Below the pieces are notes generated by a model. That model was not told the origin of the DNA, did not search any database, and saw only the letters and a program-made list of their open reading frames with translations. A stretch of 64,000 nucleotides of DNA from Bradyrhizobium sp. AS23.2 (GTDB taxonomy: Bacteria; Pseudomonadota; Alphaproteobacteria; Rhizobiales; Xanthobacteraceae): positions 62,001 through 126,000 of the forward strand of contig NZ_LGHM01000147.1 in NCBI RefSeq assembly GCF_001908185.1, in the 5' to 3' direction. Shown piece after piece: positions 51,970-62,687 of the stretch. Position 1 is the first letter of the stretch; each line of letters opens with the position of its first letter. Position numbers and translations under genes: made by a program.

Positions 51970-53360
51970 CCCGCCAGTCTGCGCGTCAGCATCCTGAAGC
52001 GCAAGATCAGCAGGCCGGCATAGACGAACGATCCGATCGACAGCCCGATCCAGACGCCGACCGCGCCGAGGTCGGCGTGGAAGGCCAGCATCCAGGCGAT
52101 GGGGAAGCCGACGCACCAATAGCCGATCGCCGCGAACACCAGCGTCATTTTGGTGTCGTTGATGCCGCGCAGCGCGCCGCCCATGATGGTCTGGAGCGCA
52201 TCGGCGATGAAGAAGGTCGCGCCGACCAGGAGCAGCGTCGCAGTCAGCTCGACGGTTGGCGCACTCGCCTCGCTGCTGCCGAAGAACAGCCGCCCCAGCT
52301 CATAGCGGCCGAGGATGATCGCGACGGTCAGCGCCGCGACGAGCGCGATCCCGAGCAGCGTCGCCACGAGGCCGGCGCGCCTGACGCCCTCCGGCTCGTT
52401 GCGTCCGAAGGCGTGGCCGACGCGCACGGTCGCGGCCATGCCGATGCCGAGCGGGACCATGAACAATACGGCCGTGACCTGGAGCGCGATCTGGTGCGCG
52501 GCGAGCGCCGTGGTCGAGATCAGCCCCATCAGCAGCGCCGCCGAGGAGAACAGGCCAAATTCCAGCAGCAGGGAGAAGGAGATCGGAGCGCCGATCGCGA
52601 TCAGCTGACGCATCAAGGGCCAGTCGATCCGCCAGAGATGGGCGAGCAGATGATAGTCGGCGAACGGCTTGCGCCATGCCGCGATGGCAAGCGCGGCGAT
52701 GAAGGTGCCGAGATTGACAAGGCTGGTGGCGAGCCCCGCGCCGAGCAGGCCGAGCTCCGGCAGGCCGAACAGGCCGTGGATCAGGCAATAGACCAGCGCG
52801 ACATTGGCGGGGATCGCCGCGATGGTGATCCACAGCGGCGCCTGCGGCCGGTTCACCGCGCTCATCATGCTGCGCAGCGCGATGAAGCCGAGCGCCGGCG
52901 CGATGCCCCAGGCCAGTCCGTTCAGATAGCGCTGGGCGAGGCTGGCTGAATGCGGCGCCTGTCCGAGCGCAATCAGGATGTGCTCGCCATAGAGCGGCGA
53001 GGCCATCATCGGCAGCGAGATCAGGAGCGCGACCCACAGGCCGACGCGTAAGGAGCGGCGGATGCGCCTGAAATCACCGGCGCCAAACGCCTGCGCGGCC
53101 AGCGGCGAGACCGCAGCCATCAATCCGAGCCCGAAGGTGAAGCTGACGAAATAGACCGTATGCGCCAGCGCGGCCGCGGCGACCGCATCCTCGCCGAGCC
53201 GCCCGATCAGCACGAGATCACTCGTGATCATCGCGATCTGCCCGAGCTGCGTCAGCATCATCGGCACGGCCAGCCGCAGTGTCTCGACGAACTCTTCGGC
53301 GAGATGATTAGGTGGCACGCCGGCTTGCGGCTGCGGACGAGGTTGAACGGTGTCGAGCAT
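51966..53360 (-). CDS. MATE-family multidrug efflux transporter (NorM-like)
   Basis: An inner-membrane antiporter of 464 residues with 12 predicted segments in two homologous halves: LGQIAMITSDLVLIGRLGED in the first, and QLIAIGAPISFSLLLEFGLF with TTALAAHQIALQVTAVLFMV in the second. Family members export cationic drugs or metabolites using Na+ or H+ gradients; substrates here are unknown. It heads a three-gene set with overlapping stops and starts (MATE, DUF2867, isomerase). The upstream gap to murA holds a palindromic repeat. Confidence 0.9.
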   Translation of the reverse strand: MLDTVQPRPQPQAGVPPNHLAEEFVETLRLAVPMMLTQLGQIAMITSDLVLIGRLGEDAVAAAALAHTVYFVSFTFGLGLMAAVSPLAAQAFGAGDFRRIRRSLRVGLWVALLISLPMMASPLYGEHILIALGQAPHSASLAQRYLNGLAWGIAPALGFIALRSMMSAVNRPQAPLWITIAAIPANVALVYCLIHGLFGLPELGLLGAGLATSLVNLGTFIAALAIAAWRKPFADYHLLAHLWRIDWPLMRQLIAIGAPISFSLLLEFGLFSSAALLMGLISTTALAAHQIALQVTAVLFMVPLGIGMAATVRVGHAFGRNEPEGVRRAGLVATLLGIALVAALTVAIILGRYELGRLFFGSSEASAPTVELTATLLLVGATFFIADALQTIMGGALRGINDTKMTLVFAAIGYWCVGFPIAWMLAFHADLGAVGVWIGLSIGSFVYAGLLILRFRMLTRRLAG

Positions 53361-53408
53361 GGCCGGTCAATAGCACAGACACACGTCGAAAACATGGCCT
53401 GCGTTATC

Positions 53409-53525
53409 GTGTCCCGGACGCGCGTGGCGCGAGCCGGGACACGGGAGCCGCAGGCGCGGGCTTTTGCCGCATGGGCCCCGGCTCAGCAGCGCATCACTTA
53501 CGTGCTGCGCTGCGTCCGGGGCACG
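53409..53525. repeat. intergenic repeat, family H
   Basis: TGTCCCGGACGCGCGTGGCG, GAGCCGGGACACGGG, CCCCGGCTCAGCAGCGCATC, GTGCTGCGCTGCGTCCGGGG with CACGCGA. The outer blocks GTCCCGGACGCG and CGTCCGGGGCAC form one stem and the inner GAGCCGGG/CCCCGGCTC another. It fills the gap between the MATE gene and murA. Confidence 0.75.
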
Positions 53526-53546
53526 CGACCATGAAGAGAAGGAGCC

Positions 53547-54842
53547 TCAGCTCTTCCGCTCAGGCACGCGCTTAATCTTCGCGCCGAGCGCATTCAGCCG
53601 CTCCTCGATGCGCTCGTAGCCTCGCTCGATCTGGTCGGCGTTGTTGATGGTCGATGTGCCCTCGGCGCAAACCGCGGCGAGCAGCATCGCCATGCCGGCG
53701 CGGATGTCGGGCGAGGTCATCACTGCGCCGTGCAGCCGGCTGGGCCCCGCGATGATGGCGCGGTGCGGGTCGCACAGCACGATGCGCGCGCCCATCGCGA
53801 TCAGCTTGTCGACGAAGAACATCCGCGATTCGAACATCTTCTCGAACATCAGGATCACGCCATCGCATTGCGTGGCGGTGACGATCGCGATCGACATCAA
53901 ATCGGCCGGGAAGGCCGGCCAGGGCTGGTCCTCCAGTTTCGGCACGTGGCCGCCGAAATCGTCCTGGATCTTCAGTGTCTGGTTGGAGGGCACGATGATG
54001 TCATCGCCTTCGACGCGGCAGACGATGCCGAGCCGCTCGAAGCCCATGCGGATCGAGCGCAGATGCTCGACGCCGGCGCGCGTGATGCGAAGCGACGAAC
54101 GCGTCACGGCGGCAAGGCCGATCAGCGAGCCGACCTCGATATGGTCGGGCTGGATCCTGTAGGTCGCAGAGCCCAGCGTCGCCGGGCCATGGATGATCAT
54201 GGTGTTGGTGCCGATGCCCTCGATCTTGGCGCCGAGCGCGACCAGGAAATTGGCGAGGTCCTGCACATGCGGCTCGGAGGCCGCGTTGCGCAAATAGGTG
54301 ACGCCGTCGGCCGCGACGGCTGCGACGAGCGCGTTCTCGGTCGCGGTGACGCTCGGCTCGTCCAGGAACACGTCCGCGCCAGCGAGCTTGGCCGCACGGA
54401 ACTCGAGCCGGTCCGTCGCGGTGACCTTGGCCCCTAACTGTTCGAGCGCGAGCACATGCGTGTCCAGACGGCGGCGGCCGATGACGTCGCCGCCCGGCGG
54501 CGGCAGCATCACCTCGCCGCAGCGTGCGAGCAGGGGGCCTGCAAGCAGGATCGAGGCACGGATGCGCACGCACAGCTCCGGATCGAGATCGGCGGAGCGG
54601 ATGCTCTTGGCATGGATGTGAAGCGTATTGCGGGCGGTCCATTCGGCGGACGCGCCGACCGAGCGGATCAGCTCCACCAGCGTCTCGGTGTCGCGGATGC
54701 GCGGCACGTTCTCCAGCGTCACCGGGTGCTCGGTGAGCAGCGCGGCGGCGATGATCGGGAGTGCCGAATTCTTGTTGCCGGACGGCTCGATCGAGCCCGA
54801 GAGCCGCTGACCGCCCTCGACGATGTACTGAATGGGCGCCAC
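53547..54842 (-). CDS. murA: UDP-N-acetylglucosamine 1-carboxyvinyltransferase with Asp in place of the catalytic Cys
   Basis: MurA transfers enolpyruvate to UDP-GlcNAc, the first committed step of peptidoglycan synthesis. The 431-residue protein has the conserved Lys in PSGNKNSALPI (residue 24), FPADLMS with its Asp and SPDIRAGMAMLLAA with its Arg. The active-site loop reads LPPPGGDVIGRRRLDTH (about 113-129). Asp119 is where E. coli MurA has Cys115, the residue alkylated by fosfomycin. Natural Asp variants (Mycobacterium, Chlamydia) are active and fosfomycin-resistant. The start is a GTG (MAPIQYIVEGG). It is not next to hisD, unlike many alphaproteobacterial murA genes, so a second copy may exist. 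Confidence 0.88.
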   Translation of the reverse strand: MAPIQYIVEGGQRLSGSIEPSGNKNSALPIIAAALLTEHPVTLENVPRIRDTETLVELIRSVGASAEWTARNTLHIHAKSIRSADLDPELCVRIRASILLAGPLLARCGEVMLPPPGGDVIGRRRLDTHVLALEQLGAKVTATDRLEFRAAKLAGADVFLDEPSVTATENALVAAVAADGVTYLRNAASEPHVQDLANFLVALGAKIEGIGTNTMIIHGPATLGSATYRIQPDHIEVGSLIGLAAVTRSSLRITRAGVEHLRSIRMGFERLGIVCRVEGDDIIVPSNQTLKIQDDFGGHVPKLEDQPWPAFPADLMSIAIVTATQCDGVILMFEKMFESRMFFVDKLIAMGARIVLCDPHRAIIAGPSRLHGAVMTSPDIRAGMAMLLAAVCAEGTSTINNADQIERGYERIEERLNALGAKIKRVPERKS

Positions 54843-55191
54843 GTGGGTTCTCGCTGTCCTGTTGGGGGGCGGGGCTGCTTCGGAGGCGGAAAATACAGAG
54901 ATTTGAGCGAGGTAGCAATTGCGCTCGCCGCGGCTTGAGCCCGTCAGTTAGTTCGGAAGAGGCTCTCAGATCCTCATGGTGAGGAGCGCGGAACGCGCGT
55001 CTCCGGACGATGCTCGGCATCGCCGGGCGAACCATGAAGGCCCAGATATCGCCTGCGGCCATCCTTCGAGACGCCCGCTGTCGAATGATTGTCGCGGAGC
55101 AAAATTGGGCTGGCTTTCAGAACAGGCCGATGCATCTACGCCGCTTCGTCGCGATGGCCGCCGGCGAGATTCACCGGCAGCCAAAAGCGCC
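54843..55191. repeat. murA-gyrB intergenic region with a repeat, family I
   Basis: No gene is supported. From about 54969 to 55082 there is a repeat-like element with CCTCATGGTGAGGAGCGCGG, GCGTCTCCGGACGATGCTCG, CGGGCGAACCATGAAGGCC and CCATCCTTCGAGACGCCCGC, inverted within itself (CATGGTG...ACCATG, GAGACGC...GCGTCTC). I recall it from Bradyrhizobium. The remaining bases should hold the murA promoter. Confidence 0.55.
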
Positions 55192-57627
<2,436 letters not shown>

Positions 57628-57659
57628 GAGAGGCCTTCGAGGATATCGCCCGAATCAGC

Positions 57660-57694
57660 GGCACAAAAGGCGCTGATGTGCAGCTATTTGTGCC
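57660..57694 (-). promoter_or_regulatory. hairpin in the gyrB leader
   Basis: GGCACAAA (57660-57667) pairs with TTTGTGCC (57687-57694), and nested GCTG pairs with CAGC inside. It ends 33 bases upstream of the gyrB ATG. It could affect gyrB mRNA stability or translation. A functional role is inferred only from position. Confidence 0.5.
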
Positions 57695-57746
57695 ATGAAA
57701 GACCGCTTGCGCCTAGCGCAAAGTATCTCCTGGCAACCCTTTGAGC

Positions 57747-57774
57747 AGATAGGGTTTTTAAGTCGCTTTTCAAG
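57747..57774 (-). promoter_or_regulatory. putative gyrB promoter
   Basis: Minus-strand CTTGAA (57769-57774) and CTATCT (57747-57752), spaced 16, match the alphaproteobacterial sigma-70 pattern. The stretch around them is AT-rich. Transcription would start near 57740, giving a leader of about 113 bases that includes the hairpin above. Confidence 0.55.
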
Positions 57775-57991
57775 GCTTTTTAAGGCCGATTTGGGCGCCT
57801 GAAAAAAGCGCGATTCGAAGTCCCGTTTTGGGCCTCTCGGAGGCGTGGTTTTTGCGGGTCCCGGAGGGTGGTTCCGAGGCGCCGGGGGCGCATTCACAGG
57901 TCGTCGTCATGCCTGGGACAAGCCCGGCCATAACGGTGCGGAGAATTCAGCGTTCCAGCAAATGCGTTGCGTCCTGCCGGAACGCACAAGC

Positions 57992-60148
57992 TCAGTACAT
58001 CTGCAGTGGCAGCACGTCTCCGGTCGGTCCCACCATGAGACCCCAGGCATCGCCTGCGGCCACGGTGAGGGTCTCGGTGCGGGCAGGACGCCCAGGCAGG
58101 CGCAACGCGTACTGATACTTGCCCGGCGGCAGATCGAGCATCGGGCCTTTCGGCGATTGCGGGCCGCCGGCGCCGGCTGCGATCTTCACCGTCTGATTGT
58201 TGATCGTCAGCGAAGCTTCCTTCGGCCCGATATTGCCGAGCATCAGCCTCGCCTGTCCCGCTTTCGGCATGATGTCGGCCTTGGCCGCGGCCTGCGGATT
58301 CCGCTGCACCAGGTTGACCGTGGTCTCAGTCCCGGCGCGGCCGAGCTTCAGCACCGCCGGCCCCTCCGGCGAGGTGAACGCCAGCTCTGCCCGCTCGGCC
58401 GTCAGGAGCGCGCCGTCGGTCTTCTCCTGCCAGCCGCGTTTGGAAAGCTCCGCACGATAGAAGGCGAGGACGTCGCTGAGTTCGGCGGGGATGCTGGCCT
58501 CGAGCTCGGTCCGGAACGGCTGATCGCTGCCGGGCAATTTCGTCGAGCTGATCCCGGTCGAGCTGTGCAGCGTCGGCACGGGCAGGGCGGCATCGGGATC
58601 TGGCTTGAGCGGCTTGGTCGATTTGGCCTGTACCGACTTGGCTTGTGGCGGCTTCGCCGCAGCGACGATGAGGCCCGAGCCGTTGGCGCTGACGTTTACC
58701 TTCGGGCCCATTTGCATCACGGTCATGGAGATCGACTTGCCGCCCTTGGAAAATTCCATCACCACCATGTTGGGCTGGCTGATGACGGAGGGCTGCTCTT
58801 TCCAGCCGGCCGGCTTCAGCGCTGCGCGATAGAACGCGGTGAGCGCCTTCACGCTCGACGTGGAGGAGAATTCAAGCCGGCCATCGTCGCCTTCGAACTC
58901 CACGTCCTCGGCGGTTTCGGGCAGCGGCAATGGCGTCTTGCTGTCGGCGAGCGCATTGAGCGGCGCATCGGATAGCGCGGCCGCCTGCACCTTACGCCTC
59001 GCTTCGTCGGCGGCGATGACCTGTTTGGCCGCTGTCTCCGCATCTTTGAAGAACCTTTCGTCGGCCTCCTTCTTCGCCTTGGCGCGGGCGGCAAGCGTCG
59101 ATTCCTTCACCTGAGCGGTCAGGCTGATCATGGTGAAATCATACTTGCGGCCAAGCCGCAGCAGGCCCGTTTCCTCGGGCGAGGAAATCTTGATCGCGAC
59201 CTCATCGCCGGGCGAGAGCGGTGCGCTGCCATCCTCCTGCCAGCCGCGCGCGGCGAGCTCGCGATGATAGAAGGCGAGCACGGCGGGCAGCTCAGCCATC
59301 GCGGCCGCCGTCATCTCGCGCTTGTTGGAGCTTGCGCTGCCCAGGCCCATCGACGTCTTGGTGAAGCTCGGCCGCGGCAGGCCGGCGGCGTCGCTGTCGG
59401 CCTTGAGATCGATCGGAAGCGCGAAGGGAGCAACCCGGATGTCGACATTGGTCCGGCCGTCATCGCGGCGCGTCAGCGTCAGCATGACCGGCCTCTGCTT
59501 GTAGAAGCCGGTGACGTCGCTATCGGGATGGTCGTAGAACACGCGCAAACCGTTGGGGACGGTCTCGTCGAGGCCGGCATTCGTCCAGCGCGCGGCCGTT
59601 TCCAGCGTGAGCTTGCGCCAGCCGATCGTATCCATCTGGCTGGTGTAGAAATCCGATGTCGCATCGAGCGCGTCGGGTGCGATGCAGCCGAGATAGGGCC
59701 TGGTCCCGTCGAACACGATGTCGCTCGCGCCTTCGGGAAACGGCACGTTCGAATAGATCCGGTCGGTCGTGTAGTAGACCACGGACTGGTCCGGCCGGCC
59801 GAGGGCTTGCGTGAAATGAACGGAAAGACCCTGCCGTCCCTTCCTGAATTTCAGCGTCGTGCTCTTCTCCTCCAGAGGCAGCACATAGGGCACCCAGCCG
59901 TTGGCGCTGAGCAGTTTGCGGACTGCGGGCAATGTCACCGCCTGCGGCGTCGGCGCGCGATATTCCACCCGGTAGGGATCGGGGCGCGAGGTGTCCTCCA
60001 CCGCACCCTCGAGCTGCGGCAGCGCGTGGACATCGACGATACCCTCGTCGGCGCCGGCCGCGATCGAGCAGCTCGCCACCAGGAAGAGGCCGCATGCAAG
60101 CAGCCGCCATCGTGCCGGGATTTGCGTCCCGCGCCGGACCATCGACAT
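57992..60148 (-). CDS. exported protein with repeated AFYR-W domain (unknown function)
   Basis: A 718-residue protein with a signal peptide (RWRLLACGLFLVASCSIAAG). I do not recognise a named family. The same module recurs about four times, most clearly ELPAVLAFYHRELAARGWQE (middle), SSVKALTAFYRAALKPAGW and ELSDVLAFYRAELSKRGWQE (late); a degenerate first copy is ALDATSDFYTSQMDTIGW. Each is a helix ending in GW, followed by beta strands. The C terminus (about 640-718) is an added beta domain ending in PLQMY. A charged Lys/Ala/Glu helix (ARAKAKKEADERFFKDAE) lies between modules. AGGAG precedes the ATG at 60148. It is a tandem paralogue of the next gene upstream and lies between gyrB and recF, an unusual place for an accessory gene. 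Confidence 0.75.
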   Translation of the reverse strand: MSMVRRGTQIPARWRLLACGLFLVASCSIAAGADEGIVDVHALPQLEGAVEDTSRPDPYRVEYRAPTPQAVTLPAVRKLLSANGWVPYVLPLEEKSTTLKFRKGRQGLSVHFTQALGRPDQSVVYYTTDRIYSNVPFPEGASDIVFDGTRPYLGCIAPDALDATSDFYTSQMDTIGWRKLTLETAARWTNAGLDETVPNGLRVFYDHPDSDVTGFYKQRPVMLTLTRRDDGRTNVDIRVAPFALPIDLKADSDAAGLPRPSFTKTSMGLGSASSNKREMTAAAMAELPAVLAFYHRELAARGWQEDGSAPLSPGDEVAIKISSPEETGLLRLGRKYDFTMISLTAQVKESTLAARAKAKKEADERFFKDAETAAKQVIAADEARRKVQAAALSDAPLNALADSKTPLPLPETAEDVEFEGDDGRLEFSSTSSVKALTAFYRAALKPAGWKEQPSVISQPNMVVMEFSKGGKSISMTVMQMGPKVNVSANGSGLIVAAAKPPQAKSVQAKSTKPLKPDPDAALPVPTLHSSTGISSTKLPGSDQPFRTELEASIPAELSDVLAFYRAELSKRGWQEKTDGALLTAERAELAFTSPEGPAVLKLGRAGTETTVNLVQRNPQAAAKADIMPKAGQARLMLGNIGPKEASLTINNQTVKIAAGAGGPQSPKGPMLDLPPGKYQYALRLPGRPARTETLTVAAGDAWGLMVGPTGDVLPLQMY

Positions 60149-60186
60149 CGTCAAAACTCCTGGATTTCGCACGCCGCCCTGGCTCG

Positions 60187-60262
60187 CGCGCGATTGCAAC
60201 GGCTGCGACACCGTCGGCGCGGGCTCAGACGACTAGTCGCGGCGGAAACCCGTGAGGTTCAA
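60187..60262. repeat. duplicated upstream flank, copy 1
   Basis: This stretch, with GGCTGCGACACCGTCGGCGC and GACTAGTCGCGGCGGAAACC, is closely similar to 61076-61152 (GGCTGCGACACCATCGCCGC, AGCTAGTCGCGGCGGGAAAC). Each copy lies upstream of one of the two paralogous exported-protein genes, so the duplication included their upstream regions. Confidence 0.75.
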
Positions 60263-60285
60263 AGAGCAGGGCTCAAGAAGAGGGC

Positions 60286-61044
60286 TCAATATAGCTGGAG
60301 CGGCGACCACAGGTCTCCGTCGGGCCCGACCGTGACGTCCCAGGCATCGCCGGCCAACAGCTCGATCGTCGTGTCGCGGTCCGGGCAGCCTTCGACCTTC
60401 AATGCGTAGGCGTACTTGCCCGACGGCAGATGGAACAGCGGAGCCTCGGGGCGTTCCTTGCCGGCCCGGGCGGGAAGCGTGACGGTCCGGTTGTCGATGG
60501 TGAACACGGCGTCCTTGTCGGCGAGATTGGTGAACATCAGCGCCGCCAGGCCGGGCCTGGGCATGACGCGCGCCCTGGTTGCGGCGTCCTGATTTCGCTG
60601 CACGAGATGGACCGAGGTGCTGCTGTCCTTGCGGACGAGCTCCAGCGCCGCCGGCCCCAGCGGAGAGACGAAGGCGAGCTGGACGCGATCGGCGGCGACC
60701 ACCGCGCCATCGTGCTGTTCCTGCCAGCCGAGCTTTCCGAGCTCCGTGCGGTAGAAGGCGAGGACGTCGCTGAGCTCTGCGGGGATGCGGGCTATCAGCT
60801 TGGTTCTGAGCGGGGCTTCGACGCCGAGCATCGTGGTGGTGTGGGTTCCTCTAAAGCCGTAGCGGGTCGGCGCCGGCAGGGTGGCATCGGGATCCGGCGT
60901 GAGCTCGCCCGAAAACAGCCGCGGCAGGTGTGGCGCCCAGCTGCTGGCGCTTGCTGCGAGCATGCAGATCGTGAGCAAGAAGAGGCCGCACGCAAGCGCC
61001 AGCCATCGTGCCGGGGCTTGCGCCCCGGGCCTTACCGTCCGCAT
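60286..61044 (-). CDS. exported protein, short paralogue of the repeated-domain protein
   Basis: A 252-residue protein with a signal peptide (WLALACGLFLLTICMLAASA). It corresponds to the last module and C-terminal domain of the neighbouring 718-residue protein: ELSDVLAFYRTELGKLGWQE here against ELSDVLAFYRAELSKRGWQE there. It also shares a DPDATLPAPT-like lead-in, TSVHLVQRNQDAATRARVMP and an end in PLQLY. It therefore arose by tandem duplication with loss, or the larger gene gained modules. GGAG precedes the ATG by six bases. Function is unknown. Confidence 0.75.
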   Translation of the reverse strand: MRTVRPGAQAPARWLALACGLFLLTICMLAASASSWAPHLPRLFSGELTPDPDATLPAPTRYGFRGTHTTTMLGVEAPLRTKLIARIPAELSDVLAFYRTELGKLGWQEQHDGAVVAADRVQLAFVSPLGPAALELVRKDSSTSVHLVQRNQDAATRARVMPRPGLAALMFTNLADKDAVFTIDNRTVTLPARAGKERPEAPLFHLPSGKYAYALKVEGCPDRDTTIELLAGDAWDVTVGPDGDLWSPLQLY

Positions 61045-61075
61045 CTCACTCTCCAGGGATGTCGCGCGTCATGTC

Positions 61076-61152
61076 ATTGCGCGATGGCAAAGGCTGCGAC
61101 ACCATCGCCGCGGCTTCAGCAGCTAGTCGCGGCGGGAAACAGTCGGGTTCAA
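61076..61152. repeat. duplicated upstream flank, copy 2
   Basis: Matches 60187-60262 over about 75 bases, including CGACACC, CTAGTCGCGGCGG and GGTTCAA. It lies between the short paralogue and the recF 3' end and may contain the ancestral promoter. Confidence 0.75.
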
Positions 61153-61161
61153 CGACGAGGT

Positions 61162-62298
61162 CTATCGCCGGGCGGAGACTCGCCCGCTCTCGACGTCAAA
61201 GACCTCGCCGCCGGCGCCGATCTCGGCAAACGCGGCCGGGTCCGCGCCGGTCAGCCAGACCTGCGCGCCGAGCTTGCGCAGCTCATCGAACAGCGCCGCG
61301 CGCCGGTTCGGATCGAGATGGGCGACGACCTCGTCGAGCAGCAGCAGCGGTACGATACCGGTCATCTCGGCGACCAGCGTCGCATGCGCCAGCACGAGGC
61401 CGATCAGCAGCGCCTTCTGCTCGCCGGTCGAGGCATCGCGCGCCGGCATGCTTTTCGGCGCATAGATCACCTGGAGGTCGGTGAGATGCGGGCCGTCGGT
61501 GGTGCGGCCGGCGATGGCGTCGCGCGGTCGGTTGTCGCGCAGGATCTGGCGGTAGCGGTCCTCGACCGACGTCGCGGTCTCGGTGAGCAACGCGTTCTCC
61601 ATCCAGCCGTCGAGCGCGATCTGCGCCGAGGGAAAGGCGGACGCCTGTGCGCGCGCATTCAGCATGCCTGTCAGCCGCGCCGCGGTCTGGCCGCGCGTCG
61701 CGGCGACCGCGACCGCAAGCTCGGCGGTCTCGCGCTCGATCGCATCACACCAATGGTCGTCGTAATTGCGCGTCTCGAGCAGGCGGTTGCGCGAGCGCAA
61801 GGAGCGTTCGAGCGCGGAGATGCGGCTGGAATGCTCGTTGTCGATGGCGAGCACCAGGCGGTCGAAGAAGCGCCGCCGCTCGGAGGCCGCGCCCATGAAC
61901 AGCCCGTCCATCGCCGGCGTCAGCCACACCATGCGGATGTGGTCGCCGAAGGCGGCCGCTGAATTGACCGGCTCGCGGTCGATGCGGCAGCGCCGGCTGA
62001 CCGCGGCATCAGTGCGCGGCGCGTCGATCCCGGTGCCAAGCGTGGCGAGCCCGAGCGCGCCCTCGACCTGCGCCGAGACCGCCCAGGAGCCGTCGCCCTG
62101 ATTGTCGGCAACGTCTTCCAGCGTGGCGCGCCGCAAGCCGCGACCTGGCGAGAGGAACGAGATCGCCTCGATGCAATTGGTCTTGCCCGCTCCATTCGGC
62201 CCGACCAGCGCCACCATGTCAGCCGCCGTCTCGAGCCCCGCCGCCCGGTAGTTGCGAAAATGCGTCAGCGTCAGGCGATGAATGCGGGAGGGGGTCAT
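61162..62298 (-). CDS. recF: DNA replication and repair protein RecF
   Basis: RecF is an SMC-like ATPase that helps load RecA at gaps with RecO and RecR. The protein is 378 residues. Motifs: LTLTHFRNYRAAGLE, Walker A ALVGPNGAGKTNCIEAI (about 31-47), a signature region DASTGEQKALLIGLVLAHA and Walker B IVPLLLLDEVVAHLDPNRR. It lies downstream of dnaN, with the GIY-YIG gene and its terminal repeats between them. The usual dnaN-recF-gyrB order is kept but is split by insertions. Confidence 0.96.
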   Translation of the reverse strand: MTPSRIHRLTLTHFRNYRAAGLETAADMVALVGPNGAGKTNCIEAISFLSPGRGLRRATLEDVADNQGDGSWAVSAQVEGALGLATLGTGIDAPRTDAAVSRRCRIDREPVNSAAAFGDHIRMVWLTPAMDGLFMGAASERRRFFDRLVLAIDNEHSSRISALERSLRSRNRLLETRNYDDHWCDAIERETAELAVAVAATRGQTAARLTGMLNARAQASAFPSAQIALDGWMENALLTETATSVEDRYRQILRDNRPRDAIAGRTTDGPHLTDLQVIYAPKSMPARDASTGEQKALLIGLVLAHATLVAEMTGIVPLLLLDEVVAHLDPNRRAALFDELRKLGAQVWLTGADPAAFAEIGAGGEVFDVESGRVSARR

Positions 62299-62304
62299 GT
62301 TAGC

Positions 62305-62337
62305 TCGTCATTGCCGGGCTTGACCCGGCAATCCATC
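62305..62337. repeat. left terminal inverted repeat of the GIY-YIG unit
   Basis: TCGTCATTGCCGGGCTTGAC followed by CCGGCAATCCATC. It is itself a hairpin (ATTGCCGGG/CCCGGCAAT, loop CTTGA). Its reverse complement recurs at 62640-62672 with 31 of 33 identical positions, and the two differences are a matched pair that keeps the stem. Confidence 0.85.
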
Positions 62338-62344
62338 GCCCGCG

Positions 62345-62632
62345 TCAGCGGGCAATTTCATCATATAGGTCTTGCCACGCGGGATTGCTCTTCACGATCA
62401 GATCGATCTTCCACTCGCGTGACCAGTGCTTCATGTTCTTTTCGCGCTGAAGGGCAGCGGCGATCGTTTCGTGCGCTTCGAAATAGACCAGAGTCTTCAC
62501 CCCGTAACGTTTGGTGAATCCGTCTGCCCGACCTTCGCGATGTTCGAAAACGCGTCGGACCAGATTGTTCGTGACGCCGATGTTGAGTGTTCCACCGGGC
62601 TTGCTGGCGAGGATGTACACCCAATAAGTCAT
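62345..62632 (-). CDS. GIY-YIG nuclease family protein between terminal inverted repeats
   Basis: A 95-residue single-domain GIY-YIG protein of the UPF0213/YhbQ-like group. The motif is degenerate: YWVYILASKPGGTLNIGVTN replaces GIY...YIG with VYI and NIG. The catalytic Arg is in NNLVRRVFEHREGRADGFTK, and the Glu region YFEAHETIAAALQREKNMKH follows. The asparagine where YIG has Tyr is noteworthy. The gene has no Shine-Dalgarno sequence. Its stop lies 7 bases from the left inverted repeat and its ATG 7 bases from the right one, so it has no room for its own promoter outside the repeats. Activity and role are unknown. Confidence 0.87.
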   Translation of the reverse strand: MTYWVYILASKPGGTLNIGVTNNLVRRVFEHREGRADGFTKRYGVKTLVYFEAHETIAAALQREKNMKHWSREWKIDLIVKSNPAWQDLYDEIAR

Positions 62633-62639
62633 CTTGTTC

Positions 62640-62672
62640 GATGGATGGCCGGGTCAAGCCCGGCCATGACGA
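62640..62672. repeat. right terminal inverted repeat of the GIY-YIG unit
   Basis: GATGGATGGCCGGGTCAAGC followed by CCGGCCATGACGA. It is the reverse complement of 62305-62337 except for two positions, which together change the inner stem from TTGCC/GGCAA to TGGCC/GGCCA. Confidence 0.85.
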
Positions 62673-62687
62673 GAGGGAGAAATATCC

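Larger units (their letters stand above)
57628..57991. other. gyrB upstream region
   Basis: Besides the promoter and hairpin listed separately, it carries a family C-like palindrome at 57901-57937 (TCGTCGTCATGCCTGGGACA, AGCCCGGCCATAACGG). The stretch 57775-57900 shows nothing I can name. Confidence 0.45.

Noticed and set aside
54966..55184. Small minus-strand frame upstream of murA
   Set aside because: It lies within a palindromic repeat element; such repeats often leave chance frames.
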